A stretch of 29,588 bases of DNA. It comes from JAFIEN01 sp051859505. Its GTDB lineage: Bacteria > Pseudomonadota > Alphaproteobacteria > Rhodobacterales > Rhodobacteraceae. The position numbers and the translations under genes are program-made. Below the pieces are notes generated by a model. The model worked only from the letters and a program-made list of their open reading frames with translations. It did no database searches and was not told the origin of the DNA. The DNA lies in NCBI GenBank assembly GCA_051859505.1, contig JBHYFN010000045.1, forward strand, positions 1 through 29,588. The letters run 5' to 3'. Position 1 is the stretch's first letter. Each line of letters starts with the position of its first letter. Below, in pieces: positions 14,724 through 24,239 of this stretch.

Positions 14724-16130
14724 CTACCAGCCGATGCCGCACAGGGCGGCGGGTTGATCTGCGGGGTCACGGAACAGGCGCACCAGGTCGATCACGGGCG
14801 CCTCGCTTTCTGCGGCAAGCTTGCGGTAGCTGTCGCAGGCATGGGTGACGATCACCGCCTCGGCCCCCTCGACCGCGGTTTCGGCATCGGCTGCGATCAT
14901 GCCGGCAAGCTTGGGCGCCAGCGCGCGCAGGCCGGGGCTGGCATGTTCGACATAGGCCAGCTGCGCCTCGATCCGGGTCTCGGGCGTGACGGCCTCGTCA
15001 TGGGCGGTGATCTCGACGCCTTCGGCCTGAAGGGCGGCGATCACCTCGAGGATCGGGCTTTCGCGCAGATCATCGGTGCCGCGCTTGAAGGCCAGGCCCA
15101 GCACGGCCACCCTTTTCGCGCCGGTGGCGCGCACCATGCGCAGCGCCTCGGCGATCTGGGCGCTGTTGGAACGGTCCAGATTGGCGATCATCGGCAGATC
15201 GACCCCCATCGCCTCGGCCATATGGGTGACGGCGCGCACCTCCTTGGGCAGGCAGGAGCCGCCATAGGCAAAGCCCGGCTTGAGGTAATAGGGCGAGAGG
15301 TTCAGCTTCGTGTCCTGCACGAAGATGTCCATCACCGCGTGGCTGTCGACGCCGATGGGCTTGCACAACCGGCCGATCTCGTTGGCGAAGGTCACCTTGG
15401 CGGCATGCCAGACATTGTCGACATATTTCACCATCTCGGCCGTCTCGATCGAGGTGCGGATGATGTTGCCGTCCACCGGTTCATAGATCCGGGCCACGGT
15501 ATCGGCGGCGCGCGGATCGGTCGCGCCGATCACCGTCTTGGGGGGGGCGTGGAAATCGGCGATGGCCACGCCTTCGCGCAGGAATTCAGGGTTGAAGCAG
15601 ACGCCGAAATCGACGCCCGCGACCCGGCCCGAGACGCGCTCGATCTCGGGCACCATGACGCCCATGGTCGTGCCCGGCGGGATCGAGCAGCGCATCACCA
15701 CGACATGCCAGTCGTCCTTGCGCTTGAGTCCTTCGCCGATGGAGCGCGCCGCCGACAGGATATGGCGGTAATCGCAGCTGCCATCCGCCGCCGTGGGCGT
15801 GCCGACCGAGACGAAGGTCACATCCGTGTCGATCACCGCCTGCGCCAGATCGTCGGTCGCATCGACAAGGCCCAAAGCCACGCCTTCGGCCAGAAGCTCG
15901 GTCAGGCCTTCCTCGTGCAGCGGCGCGCGCCCCTCGCGGATCGCGGCGATCTTGACCGGGTCGAGGTCCACCCCCACGACGCGATGCCCCAGCGAGGACA
16001 GACACCCCGCCGAAACCGCACCCACATAGCCAAGCCCGACAACCGAGATCGCAACCTTGCTCTCGATCACCCTCAGCGCGACGGGGGCGGCGCTTGGCCC
16101 TCCGGCAAAACTCTTGACCTCGTGCAGCAT
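14724..16130 (-). CDS. algD: GDP-mannose 6-dehydrogenase (AlgD-like)
   Basis: A 468-residue NAD-dependent nucleotide-sugar dehydrogenase that would oxidise GDP-mannose to GDP-mannuronic acid, the committed precursor of alginate. The Rossmann motif VVGLGYVGAVSAGCLSSLG is at about residues 30-48. NPEFLREG and VWHAAKVTFANEIG are shared with Pseudomonas AlgD. The catalytic cysteine is C293 in YGGSCLPKEVRA; with the 25-residue N-terminal extension this equals C268 of AlgD. The C-terminus CGIGW resembles AlgD's GICW. These features favour GDP-mannose over UDP-glucose, although UDP-glucose dehydrogenases share the fold. GGAGG seven bases before the ATG at 16130 supports the start. The gene heads an operon with the RTX gene and is convergent with the Alg44/Alg8 pair. 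Confidence 0.85.
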   Translation of the reverse strand: MLHEVKSFAGGPSAAPVALRVIESKVAISVVGLGYVGAVSAGCLSSLGHRVVGVDLDPVKIAAIREGRAPLHEEGLTELLAEGVALGLVDATDDLAQAVIDTDVTFVSVGTPTAADGSCDYRHILSAARSIGEGLKRKDDWHVVVMRCSIPPGTTMGVMVPEIERVSGRVAGVDFGVCFNPEFLREGVAIADFHAPPKTVIGATDPRAADTVARIYEPVDGNIIRTSIETAEMVKYVDNVWHAAKVTFANEIGRLCKPIGVDSHAVMDIFVQDTKLNLSPYYLKPGFAYGGSCLPKEVRAVTHMAEAMGVDLPMIANLDRSNSAQIAEALRMVRATGAKRVAVLGLAFKRGTDDLRESPILEVIAALQAEGVEITAHDEAVTPETRIEAQLAYVEHASPGLRALAPKLAGMIAADAETAVEGAEAVIVTHACDSYRKLAAESEAPVIDLVRLFRDPADQPAALCGIGW

Positions 16131-16153
16131 GTCCCGACCTCCGAACCGATCGC

Positions 16154-16184
16154 ATGGTTAACGCTTCGTTAGGAGCAGTTAACG
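16154..16184 (-). promoter_or_regulatory. CtrA-type binding site with helically phased GTTA boxes before algD
   Basis: On the minus strand this reads TTAA-N6-CTAA-N7-TTAACCAT. The last part matches the CtrA consensus TTAA-N7-TTAACCAT except for one base. The three GTTA boxes on the plus strand start at 16157, 16168 and 16178, so they face one side of the helix. The site ends 23 bases before the algD start codon, downstream of where a -35 would be, so it may overlap the -10 or the transcript start. Confidence 0.5.
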
Positions 16185-16259
16185 GATCGAAAAGGTCGGA
16201 AAGGTGGCGCGATCTGGACGCGCGCGGTATCTCTTGATGGTCAAAGCGCGGCCGCTGCG

Positions 16260-16283
16260 GGGGCGGATCGTGGCATCCGCCCC
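16260..16283. terminator. Strong GC hairpin after glpK
   Basis: GGGGCGGAT (16260-16268) pairs perfectly with ATCCGCCCC (16275-16283) around a 6-base loop, in the gap between glpK and algD. There is no T-run on the minus strand, so termination may be inefficient or Rho-assisted. No gene is seen in 16131-16316. Confidence 0.5.
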
Positions 16284-16316
16284 GTTTGCGTAGCGGCGGG
16301 TCAGCGGGTCAACGCG

Positions 16317-17812
<1,496 letters not shown>

Positions 17813-17816
<4 letters not shown>

Positions 17817-19387
17817 TGCGATGCCCCTCCCCTTTCGGCCGGCCGTGCGGCGGCCATGTACTCCTCGAGCGCGGCCACCTGATCGGGCGACAGCCGCAGC
17901 CCCAGCTTGCTGCGCCGCCAGATCACATCCTCGGCCGAGCGGGCGAATTCGCGCGCCATCAGCCAGTTGACCTCGGCCCCGGTCAGGGTGGCGCCGAACG
18001 CCGGCCCCAGATCGGCGGCGGCCTTTGCAGGGCCCAGAACCGCGCGCGCCTCTGTCCCATAGGCCTTGACCAGCCGCAGCGCCCAGGGCGCGCTGAGGAA
18101 AGGGTAATCGGCCCGCAGCGCCGTGACCAGAGCCTCGCGCCCGCGCACCGGGAAATCGCCGCCGGGCAAGGCCACCCCGGCCGTCCAGTCGCCCGAGCCG
18201 CCGATCAGCGGCACAAGCCGGTGCATCACCTGTTCGGCCAGCTTGCGATAGGTGGTGATCTTGCCGCCAAAGACATTCAGAAGCGGCGCGCCGTTCCGGT
18301 CGAGCGAGAGAACGTAATCCCGCGTCGCCGCCGTGGCCGACTTGGCCCCGTCGTCATAAAGCGGGCGGACCCCGGAATAGGTCCAGACGATCTGGTCGCG
18401 GGTCACGGGGGTTTCGAAATACTGGCTGGCAAAGGCGCAGAGGTAGTCCTGCTCGGCCTCGCTCGCCTCTGGCCTGACCGTCAGGCCCTCGTGTTCCTGA
18501 TCGGTGGTGCCGATCAGGGTGAAATCCGTCTCGTAGGGAATGGCAAAGATGATCCGCCCGTCGGTGCCCTGAAAGAAATAGCATTTCTCGTGATCGTAAA
18601 GCCGGGGCACGACGATATGGCTGCCCCGCACCAGCCGCACCCCTTCGGTGGAATTGACCCGCAGCGCCCCGCGGATCACCTCTTCGACCCAGGGACCGGC
18701 GGCATTGACCAGCGCGCGGGCCGTGACCTCGCGCCGGCCCTCCGGCCCGTCGAGAAGCACGCGCCACTGCCCCTCGGCCCGTTCGGCCCCGACCACCTTG
18801 GTCCGGGTCATCACCTGCGCCCCGCGCTCTGCCGCATCGCGGGCGTTCAGCACGACAAGCCGCGAATCCTCGATCCAGCAGTCGGAATATTCAAAGGCCC
18901 GGCGAAACCGCTTCTGCAGCGGCCGCCCCTCGGGCGCGCGGGTCAGATCGAGCGTGGCCGTCCCCGGCAGGATCCGGCGCCCGCCCAGATGGTCATAAAG
19001 AAACAGCCCCAGCCGGATCAGCCAGGCCGGCCGGCGCCCCTTCATCCAGGGCATGACCCGCGACAGCAGCCGGCCCGTGGGGGTATCGCCCTCGAAGCGC
19101 ATCTCGGGGCTGTAGGGCAGCACGAAGCGCATCGGCCAGGAGATATGCGGCATGGCGCGCAAAAGCGTCTCGCGCTCGATCAGGGAATGGCGGACAAGGC
19201 CGAACTCGAAAAACTCGAGATAGCGCAGCCCGCCGTGAAACAGCTTGGTCGAGGCCGAGGAGGTGGCCCCGGCGAGATCCTGCATCTCGGCCAGACCGAC
19301 GCTCAGGCCCCGCCCCGCCGCATCGCGCGCAATGCCGCAGCCATTGATGCCGCCGCCGATGATGAACAGGTCGAATTCGCTCTGCAT
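17813..19387 (-). CDS. glpD: Aerobic glycerol-3-phosphate dehydrogenase
   Basis: A 524-residue FAD enzyme that oxidises sn-glycerol 3-phosphate to dihydroxyacetone phosphate and passes electrons to quinone at the inner membrane. The FAD-binding motif IIGGGINGCGIARDAAGRG starts at residue 9. SSASTKLFHGGLRYLE and NVFGGKITTYRKLAE are signature segments of the family. The length is slightly above the E. coli protein (501). The ATG at 19387 follows GGAGG. It is the first gene of the glpDK operon, with 100 bases separating it from rlmE upstream. Confidence 0.97.
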
Positions 19388-19445
19388 GGTCCTCCGGCCC
19401 CTTTTCGGGGGCGAAACTTGCTAAATGCGGCGGGCATGGCAAGCC

Positions 19446-19478
19446 CCTCCGGCCTGCTTCTGCGGGCCAGACCGGAGG
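19446..19478. terminator. Hairpin after rlmE
   Basis: CCTCC (19446-19450) pairs with GGAGG (19474-19478), and inside them GGCCTGC pairs with GCGGGCC around TTCT, with a short bulge. It lies just past the rlmE stop. The T-run is poor, so it is a candidate terminator or mRNA end only. Confidence 0.4.
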
Positions 19479-19487
19479 CGCGCCGGT

Positions 19488-20216
19488 TCAGCCCTCCGCG
19501 TCGCCCCGGAACCCGGTCGCCACGACGAATTTCTCGGAACTGTCACTGCGCGAGGCGGGCGGCTTGACGTTGACCACCTTTTCGAACTTCTGCTTCAGCC
19601 TTGCCTGCAGGCCACCCTCAGCGCCGCCGGCCAGAACCTTGGCCACGAAAGTGCCCCCGGGCGAGAGCACATCGAAGGCCAGCTCGGCCGCCGCCTCGCA
19701 CAGCGCGATGATGCGGTTGTGATCGGTCTGCCTGTGGCCCGAGGCCGAGGCCGCCATATCCGACATGACCACATCGGCAGGCCCCCCCAGCCAGCCCTTG
19801 ACCAGATCATCCGCCCCGTCGGCCATGAAATCGAGCTGGTGGATCTCGGCCCCTGGCACCGGGTCGACCTCCTGCAGGTCGATACCGATGATGCGGCCCA
19901 CGGGCTTGCCGCGGCGTTCGCCCAGCGCGTTGATCCGCGGCACCGCCACCTGCAGCCAGCCGCCCGGCGCACAGCCCAGATCCACCACCCGCGCGCCGGG
20001 CCGCAGGAAGCCGTATTTGTCATCAAGCTCCATGATCTTGTAGGCGGCGCGGCCGCGATAGCCTTCGGCCCGGGCGCGCGCGACATAGGGATCGTTCAGC
20101 TGCCGCTCGAGCCAGAGCTTGGACGAGAGCTTGCGCCCCTTGGCCGTCTTTACCTTGACGGTCAGATCCCTCTGGCCGCGGCCGGACGTGCCTTTCTTGA
20201 TCGGTGGTCTGGTCAT
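19488..20216 (-). CDS. rlmE: 23S rRNA (uridine-2552-2'-O)-methyltransferase RlmE (FtsJ)
   Basis: A 242-residue SAM-dependent enzyme that methylates U2552 in the A loop of 23S rRNA during large-subunit assembly. The SAM motif VVDLGCAPGGW is near residues 77-87. The K-D-K-E catalytic set is visible: K in RGRAAYKI, D in VVMSDMA, K in TFVAKVL, E in SSEKFVVA. An N-terminal basic extension (MTRPPIKKGTSGRGQRD) is longer than in E. coli (209 residues) and is common in alphaproteobacteria. In many relatives this gene follows ppx; here ppx lies 3 kb away on the other strand. Confidence 0.95.
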   Translation of the reverse strand: MTRPPIKKGTSGRGQRDLTVKVKTAKGRKLSSKLWLERQLNDPYVARARAEGYRGRAAYKIMELDDKYGFLRPGARVVDLGCAPGGWLQVAVPRINALGERRGKPVGRIIGIDLQEVDPVPGAEIHQLDFMADGADDLVKGWLGGPADVVMSDMAASASGHRQTDHNRIIALCEAAAELAFDVLSPGGTFVAKVLAGGAEGGLQARLKQKFEKVVNVKPPASRSDSSEKFVVATGFRGDAEG

Positions 20217-20273
20217 GCGCCGGGGCTACAAGCGCAAGGGCCGCTTGGCAAGGGTCGGGGATTCGGGCGGGGG

Positions 20274-20297
20274 GCGGAAATTTGGCCAAATTTCCGC
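20274..20297. repeat. 24-bp perfect palindrome, AATTTGGCCAAATT family, copy 2
   Basis: The central 20 bases are GGAAATTTGGCCAAATTTCC, flanked by GC on each side. It is identical over 24 bp to copy 3, which lies 79 bases away. Both fall in the 170-base gap between the methyltransferase gene and rlmE. The gap has no gene. Confidence 0.9.
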
Positions 20298-20352
20298 GCG
20301 TCCCCGGCGCGACCCGCGCGCCCGAGACGGCACCGGCGCCGGTGGGGGGGAT

Positions 20353-20376
20353 GCGGAAATTTGGCCAAATTTCCGC
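20353..20376. repeat. 24-bp perfect palindrome, AATTTGGCCAAATT family, copy 3
   Basis: Identical to copy 2. It begins ten bases past the stop of the folate methyltransferase gene, so it would form a hairpin at the mRNA 3' end. No T-run follows. The DNA between copies 2 and 3 is unusually GC-rich. Confidence 0.9.
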
Positions 20377-20386
20377 CCCGCCCGGA

Positions 20387-21454
20387 TCAGGCGCGGCGGC
20401 GCCGTCCGGTACGGGCCCGCCCTTCGCCCTCGGCCACCGGGGCGCGGTTGAAGCGGATCCATTCCCCGCCCGAAGGATCGGTGTTCATGAGGAAATTCGC
20501 CGCCCGGATCGCCTGCATCTCGCCGCCCGGACGCGGCCTGGTCGAGCCCAGCCCGAACATCTGGCAAAAGGCCTCGTCATCCATATCCGCAGGCAGCACG
20601 ATGCCCGCCGCCTCGACCTCGGCCCGCTTCTCGGCGATCTTGGTGGGCCCGGTCGGCAGCGCGACCGGGTTCATGATCGCACTGGTCATGCCGGTCGCCA
20701 TCGCCATCGGCAGGAAGGCGTTGTTGATCCCGTGCCGGTTCGGCAGCCCGAACGAGATGTTCGAGGCGCCACAGGTCGTGTTCACGCCCAGCTCCTCGCG
20801 CAGCCGCCGCACCAGCGCGAAGACCTGCAACCCCGCCGTCGACATCGCCCCGATCGGCATCACCAGCGGATCGACCACGATATCATGCGCCGGAATCCCG
20901 AAATCCGCCGCCCGTTCCACGATCTTCTTGGCCACCGCGAAGCGCACCTCGGGATCCTCGGAAATCCCCGTATCGTCGTTCGAGATCGCCACCACTGGCA
21001 CGTTGTATTTCTTCACCAGCGGCAGGACGAGTTCCAGCCGCTCCTCCTCGCCCGTGACCGAGTTCAGGAGCGGCCGCCCCTCGCAGGCCTCGAGCCCCGC
21101 CTCGAGCGCGCCGGGGACCGACGAGTCGATGCAGAGCGGCGCATCCACGATGGCCTGCACCCGGGTGATCAGGTCGCGCATCAGGGGCGGCTCGACGAAA
21201 TTGTTGTCGGCATAGCGCGCATCCTCGGCCATCTTGTTGGTGAAGACCGCGCCCGAATTGATGTCGAGCACCGTCGCCCCCGCCGCGACCTGGGCGATCG
21301 CATCCGCCTCGACCGTGGAGAAATTGCCCGCCTCCAGCTCGGCCGCGAGCTTCTTGCGGCCGGTGGGGTTGATCCGCTCTCCGATGACGCAGAAGGGCTG
21401 GTCGAAGCCGATGATGACGGTCTTCGTTTTCGATTCGACGATGGTGCGGGTCAT
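20387..21454 (-). CDS. Methyltetrahydrofolate:corrinoid methyltransferase-type protein
   Basis: A 355-residue TIM-barrel pterin-binding enzyme of the MetH/AcsE type. It transfers the methyl group of 5-methyl-tetrahydrofolate to or from a corrinoid. Signature segments are GERINPTGRKKLAAEL near residue 25, VLDINSG, LCIDSS, LLNSVTGEEER and NDDTG. About 85 C-terminal residues go beyond the AcsE core and end in a basic tail (RARTGRRRRA). There is no cobalamin-binding domain in this protein, so a separate corrinoid protein must exist elsewhere. It begins three bases after the stop of the reductase gene, so it is coupled to it. A role in demethylation of small methylated compounds feeding the folate pool is inferred. 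Confidence 0.85.
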   Translation of the reverse strand: MTRTIVESKTKTVIIGFDQPFCVIGERINPTGRKKLAAELEAGNFSTVEADAIAQVAAGATVLDINSGAVFTNKMAEDARYADNNFVEPPLMRDLITRVQAIVDAPLCIDSSVPGALEAGLEACEGRPLLNSVTGEEERLELVLPLVKKYNVPVVAISNDDTGISEDPEVRFAVAKKIVERAADFGIPAHDIVVDPLVMPIGAMSTAGLQVFALVRRLREELGVNTTCGASNISFGLPNRHGINNAFLPMAMATGMTSAIMNPVALPTGPTKIAEKRAEVEAAGIVLPADMDDEAFCQMFGLGSTRPRPGGEMQAIRAANFLMNTDPSGGEWIRFNRAPVAEGEGRARTGRRRRA

Positions 21455-21457
21455 GTT

Positions 21458-22387
21458 CTATCCGTTGATCACTGCAGGGCGGGTGGCGGGCGTGCCGTTC
21501 TCGGCCGCCCATGTGGCGGTGGCCCTGATACCGCCCAGCGGGAAGAAATGCACCTGCTCGATGGCGAAATCGGGATGGGCCGCCTTGTGCGCGGCCAACC
21601 CCGCCAGCACCTCGGTCGGCTCATAGGGCAGAAGCAGCTTGGTCACGTCCATCGCGCGTTTTTGCAAGACGCGCACCGAGGGCCCCACGCCGCAGGCCAT
21701 GGCGAACTTGATCAGCGTCTGCAGCTTGGCCGGCCCCGCGATGCCGATATGGATCGGCAGATCGACGCCCGCGGCCTTGATCCGGTTCGCCCAGTCGATC
21801 ACCGGTGCGGCGTCGAAGGCGAATTGCGTGGCGATCGCCATCTGCGCCGCCGTCCGCTCGGAAAAGGCCTGCTTCCAGCGCAGCGCCTCCATCACCACAC
21901 GCTCGCCGCCCTCCGCGTCGATATCGCGATTGCCCTCGGGATGACCGGCCACATGCAGCCGCCTGAACCCCGCCGCATCGAACAGCCCCGTCTCGATCAG
22001 CTGCATCGAGCTGTCGAAATCCCCCGCCGGCACCTTGACGCCGCCGCCCAGCAACAGCGCCTGATCCACCCCGGCCTCGCCCTGATAGCGCGCGATCCAG
22101 TCGGCCAGCTCGGCCTTGCCGCGGATGATCCGCGCCGGGAAATGCGGCATCACGGCAAAGCCCTCGGCGGCGATCCGCGCGGCGGTGGCGACCATGTCCT
22201 CGATCGGCGTGCCCTCGATATGGGCGATGTAGACGCGGGTGCCGGGCGGCAGGATCGCCCGGAAATCCTCGATCTTCTCGGCGGTGCGCGGCATCACCTC
22301 GATCGAATAGCCCTCGAGGAAGGCGGCAGTGCCAGCCACGCCGCCGGTGGGCGTTGCCTTGGCTTTGCGAAACGGGAGCAGCGACAT
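21458..22387 (-). CDS. Methylenetetrahydrofolate reductase-family protein
   Basis: A 309-residue TIM-barrel flavoprotein of the MetF family, which interconverts 5,10-methylene- and 5-methyl-tetrahydrofolate. Recognisable segments are GYSIEVMPRTAEKIEDF, AEGFAVMPHFPARII, LLLGGGVKVPAGDF, LHVAGHPEGNRD and IHIGIAGPAKLQTLI. It differs from canonical MetF, which fits a catabolic one-carbon paralogue. An in-frame ATG lies further upstream, but MSLLPFRKAK at 22387 has AAGGAGG at ideal spacing, so I choose it. It sits between the small 'virulence factor' gene (43-base gap) and the corrinoid methyltransferase. A partner NADH-oxidising subunit is not seen. Confidence 0.85.
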   Translation of the reverse strand: MSLLPFRKAKATPTGGVAGTAAFLEGYSIEVMPRTAEKIEDFRAILPPGTRVYIAHIEGTPIEDMVATAARIAAEGFAVMPHFPARIIRGKAELADWIARYQGEAGVDQALLLGGGVKVPAGDFDSSMQLIETGLFDAAGFRRLHVAGHPEGNRDIDAEGGERVVMEALRWKQAFSERTAAQMAIATQFAFDAAPVIDWANRIKAAGVDLPIHIGIAGPAKLQTLIKFAMACGVGPSVRVLQKRAMDVTKLLLPYEPTEVLAGLAAHKAAHPDFAIEQVHFFPLGGIRATATWAAENGTPATRPAVING

Positions 22388-22430
22388 CAGGGCCTCCTTC
22401 ATGCGGGCCGGAAACGGGGGACGGGCGGGA

Positions 22431-22727
22431 TCAGGCGCGCCCGTCATTGGCGATCAGCGCCATCAGGCGGTCCTTGTCGTAGTCCGCCTCGATCCGGGCG
22501 GCCTCGGCGGCGGCCGCCTCCTCGGGCGTGCCCTCCACCTCATAGGGGGCGGCCTTGCGCCATTCGGCAAGGTAGTCGTCCGTGCCGGCCGCCCCGCCCT
22601 TCATCGCGGCGCGGTCGATGGCCTGTTCGAAGCGTTCGGAAAGCTGGATCTTGGTGCCCTTGCGGCCCTTGCCGACGATCACCTGTGCGGGAATGTCGCG
22701 CCAGTAGACGATGGTGACCTCGGGCAT
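22431..22727 (-). CDS. Small 'virulence factor' family protein of the folate operon
   Basis: A 98-residue soluble protein beginning MPEVTIVYWRDIPAQVIVGKG, which I recognise as the family databases call 'Virulence factor' (PF13769, from memory). The name is historical; no function is proven. It is acidic at the C-terminus, with an Ala/Glu-rich helix (TPEEAAAAEAARIEADYDKD). The ATG at 22727 has AGGAGG seven bases before it. It is the first gene of an operon with the MetF-like reductase and the corrinoid methyltransferase, and its constant company with such genes suggests a small subunit or partner in that pathway. That is inference. Confidence 0.8.
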   Translation of the reverse strand: MPEVTIVYWRDIPAQVIVGKGRKGTKIQLSERFEQAIDRAAMKGGAAGTDDYLAEWRKAAPYEVEGTPEEAAAAEAARIEADYDKDRLMALIANDGRA

Positions 22728-22887
22728 CTGATTCCCTCCTGCTCTGTGCGGCTTCTACGCGCCGGGGCCGGCCCGGCGGGGTCGGATTTCGACATCGGAT
22801 GCGCGGCAAGCGACGGCGGGGTCGCAATCGGACCTCTCGCCACTCTGCCCGCCTGCGCGCGCCGCCCCCTCCTGCAGGCCCGCCGGC

Positions 22888-22935
22888 CGGTCCGTCCACG
22901 GGTCCGTCTGCGGGTCCGTCTGCGGGTCTGGCGCA
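22888..22935. repeat. 12-bp tandem repeat, about four units
   Basis: The unit GGGTCCGTCTGC is exact at 22900-22911 and 22912-22923, with a diverged copy before (22888-22899) and a partial copy after. It lies in the 297-base gap between the divergent folate operon and ppx. It can be read as GP-A/V-DGP on the minus strand, but no gene start supports that. Confidence 0.75.
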
Positions 22936-22966
22936 GAAAGAATGCACCTGTCACCTCATTGCACGC

Positions 22967-22986
22967 TTGCGCAAAGTTCCGCCGAT
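22967..22986 (+). promoter_or_regulatory. Palindrome-led motif shared with the DUF882 promoter region, copy 2
   Basis: TTGCGCAAARTYCCGCCGAT (R=G, Y=T here), 58 bases before the ppx start. If TTGCGC were a -35, TACCTT at 22990-22995 would be the -10 after 17 bases. See the copy at 7443-7462. Confidence 0.25.
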
Positions 22987-23024
22987 GCCTACCTTGACAG
23001 CAACTCGAAATTGGAGGGCGTACG

Positions 23025-24137
23025 ATGGCGCCCAGGCGTGCCGAGAGCGCGGGCGCCTTTCCGAAAGCGGTCGAAGGCCCTGCGCCGAAGCTTCCCGATC
23101 CGGCCACGCTTTATGCGGCGCTGGATCTGGGAACAAACAGTTGCCGGATGCTGATTGCCCAACCCAAGGGCAGCCAGTTCCATGTGATCGACAGTTTCTC
23201 GAAAACTGTCCAGCTCGGTCAGGGCCTTGAAAGCTCTGGCAAGCTTTCGCGCGCCTCGATGCAGCGCACCCTGGCCGCGATTCGCGTCTGCAAGCACAAG
23301 CTGGCCCGCCACAAGGTGACGCGGATGCGCCTTGTCGCGACCGAAGCCTGCCGCCGCGCCCGCAACGGCATGGCCTTTCTGGCGCAGGTCAAACGCGAAA
23401 CCGGCCTCCGGCTCGACATCATCCAGCCCGAGGAAGAGGCGCGCCTTGCGGTGATCTCCTGCGCGCCGCTGGTCTCGACCCGGACCGAGCAGCTGCTTGT
23501 CGTCGATATCGGCGGCGGCTCGACCGAGCTGGTCTGGATCGACCTCTCGAACGTGCCCCCGCGCGAACGGCCGCGCGCGATCATGCGGCTCCATGCAGGG
23601 TTTCGCCCCGATCCCGGGCCCTTTCCGGTCGCCAAGGTGGTGGACTGGATCTCGGTCCCGCTCGGCGTGGCGACGCTGCGCGACCAGTTCATCGACGTGC
23701 AGGACGATGCCGGGCGATTCGCGCTGATGAGCTGGTTTTTCGAGGAAAACCTCTCGGCCTTCGCGCCTTCGGCGGCCGAACAGGCGCGCGAAGGGTTCCA
23801 GATCATCGGCACCTCGGGCACCGTGACCACGGTCGCGGCCAGCCATCTGGGGCTCAAGCGCTATGACCGGACCAAGGTGGACGGGCTGCGCATGACCTCG
23901 GACCAGATCGACGCGGTGATCCGGGGCTATCTCGCCCTTGGTCCCGAAGGGCGGCGCAACGATCCCCGGATCGGGCGCGACCGGCAGGCGCTGATCATGT
24001 CGGGGGCGGCGATCCTGCAGGCCTTGATGCGGCTCTGGCCGACCGACCGGCTTTCGGTGGCCGACCGGGGCCTGCGCGAAGGGCTGCTTTACGCGCAGAT
24101 GAGCGCCGATGGCGCGCTCGAGGACGGGCCGTTCTGA
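23025..24137 (+). CDS. ppx: Exopolyphosphatase / pppGpp phosphatase family (Ppx/GppA)
   Basis: A 370-residue sugar-kinase/HSP70-fold phosphatase that removes terminal phosphate from polyphosphate or from pppGpp. The first phosphate loop is ALDLGTNSCRMLIAQ (about residues 32-46). The second is VVDIGGGSTELVW. The C-terminal region holds GTSGTVTTVAA and SVADRGLREGLLYA, both typical. It is shorter than E. coli Ppx (513) because it lacks the C-terminal HD-like domain, as is usual in this group, so substrate choice is uncertain. GGAGG is eight bases before the ATG at 23025. The first 25 residues are likely disordered. Confidence 0.9.
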   Translation: MAPRRAESAGAFPKAVEGPAPKLPDPATLYAALDLGTNSCRMLIAQPKGSQFHVIDSFSKTVQLGQGLESSGKLSRASMQRTLAAIRVCKHKLARHKVTRMRLVATEACRRARNGMAFLAQVKRETGLRLDIIQPEEEARLAVISCAPLVSTRTEQLLVVDIGGGSTELVWIDLSNVPPRERPRAIMRLHAGFRPDPGPFPVAKVVDWISVPLGVATLRDQFIDVQDDAGRFALMSWFFEENLSAFAPSAAEQAREGFQIIGTSGTVTTVAASHLGLKRYDRTKVDGLRMTSDQIDAVIRGYLALGPEGRRNDPRIGRDRQALIMSGAAILQALMRLWPTDRLSVADRGLREGLLYAQMSADGALEDGPF

Positions 24138-24167
24138 CGGCCCGCCCGCACCTCGCGGGGGCGATGG

Positions 24168-24198
24168 CTTGAAGGCGGGGGCGAAAGCGGCCTATCAC
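24168..24198 (+). promoter_or_regulatory. Candidate glk promoter
   Basis: TTGAAG (24169-24174) and TATCAC (24193-24198) with an 18-base spacer, about 42 bases before the glk start. The CTTGAA start resembles heat-shock sigma -35 elements of alphaproteobacteria as well as the sigma-70 type. The 102-base gap holds no gene. Confidence 0.3.
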
Positions 24199-24239
24199 GG
24201 CCAAGGCGGCCGCGCGCGCGCCGAAGGAGACGCCCCACC

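Noticed and set aside
22388..22447. Upstream ATG for the MetF-like gene
   Set aside because: AAGGAGG sits at ideal distance before the internal ATG at 22387, and the extra residues overlap the preceding gene's stop without family similarity.
22540..22947. Gly/Pro/Asp-repeat open frame on the minus strand near ppx
   Set aside because: Driven by the 12-bp tandem repeat and overlapping the small folate-operon gene in another frame.
22994..22999. A perfect TTGACA before ppx
   Set aside because: It is only 25 bases from the start codon, so a -10 at normal spacing would fall on the ribosome site.
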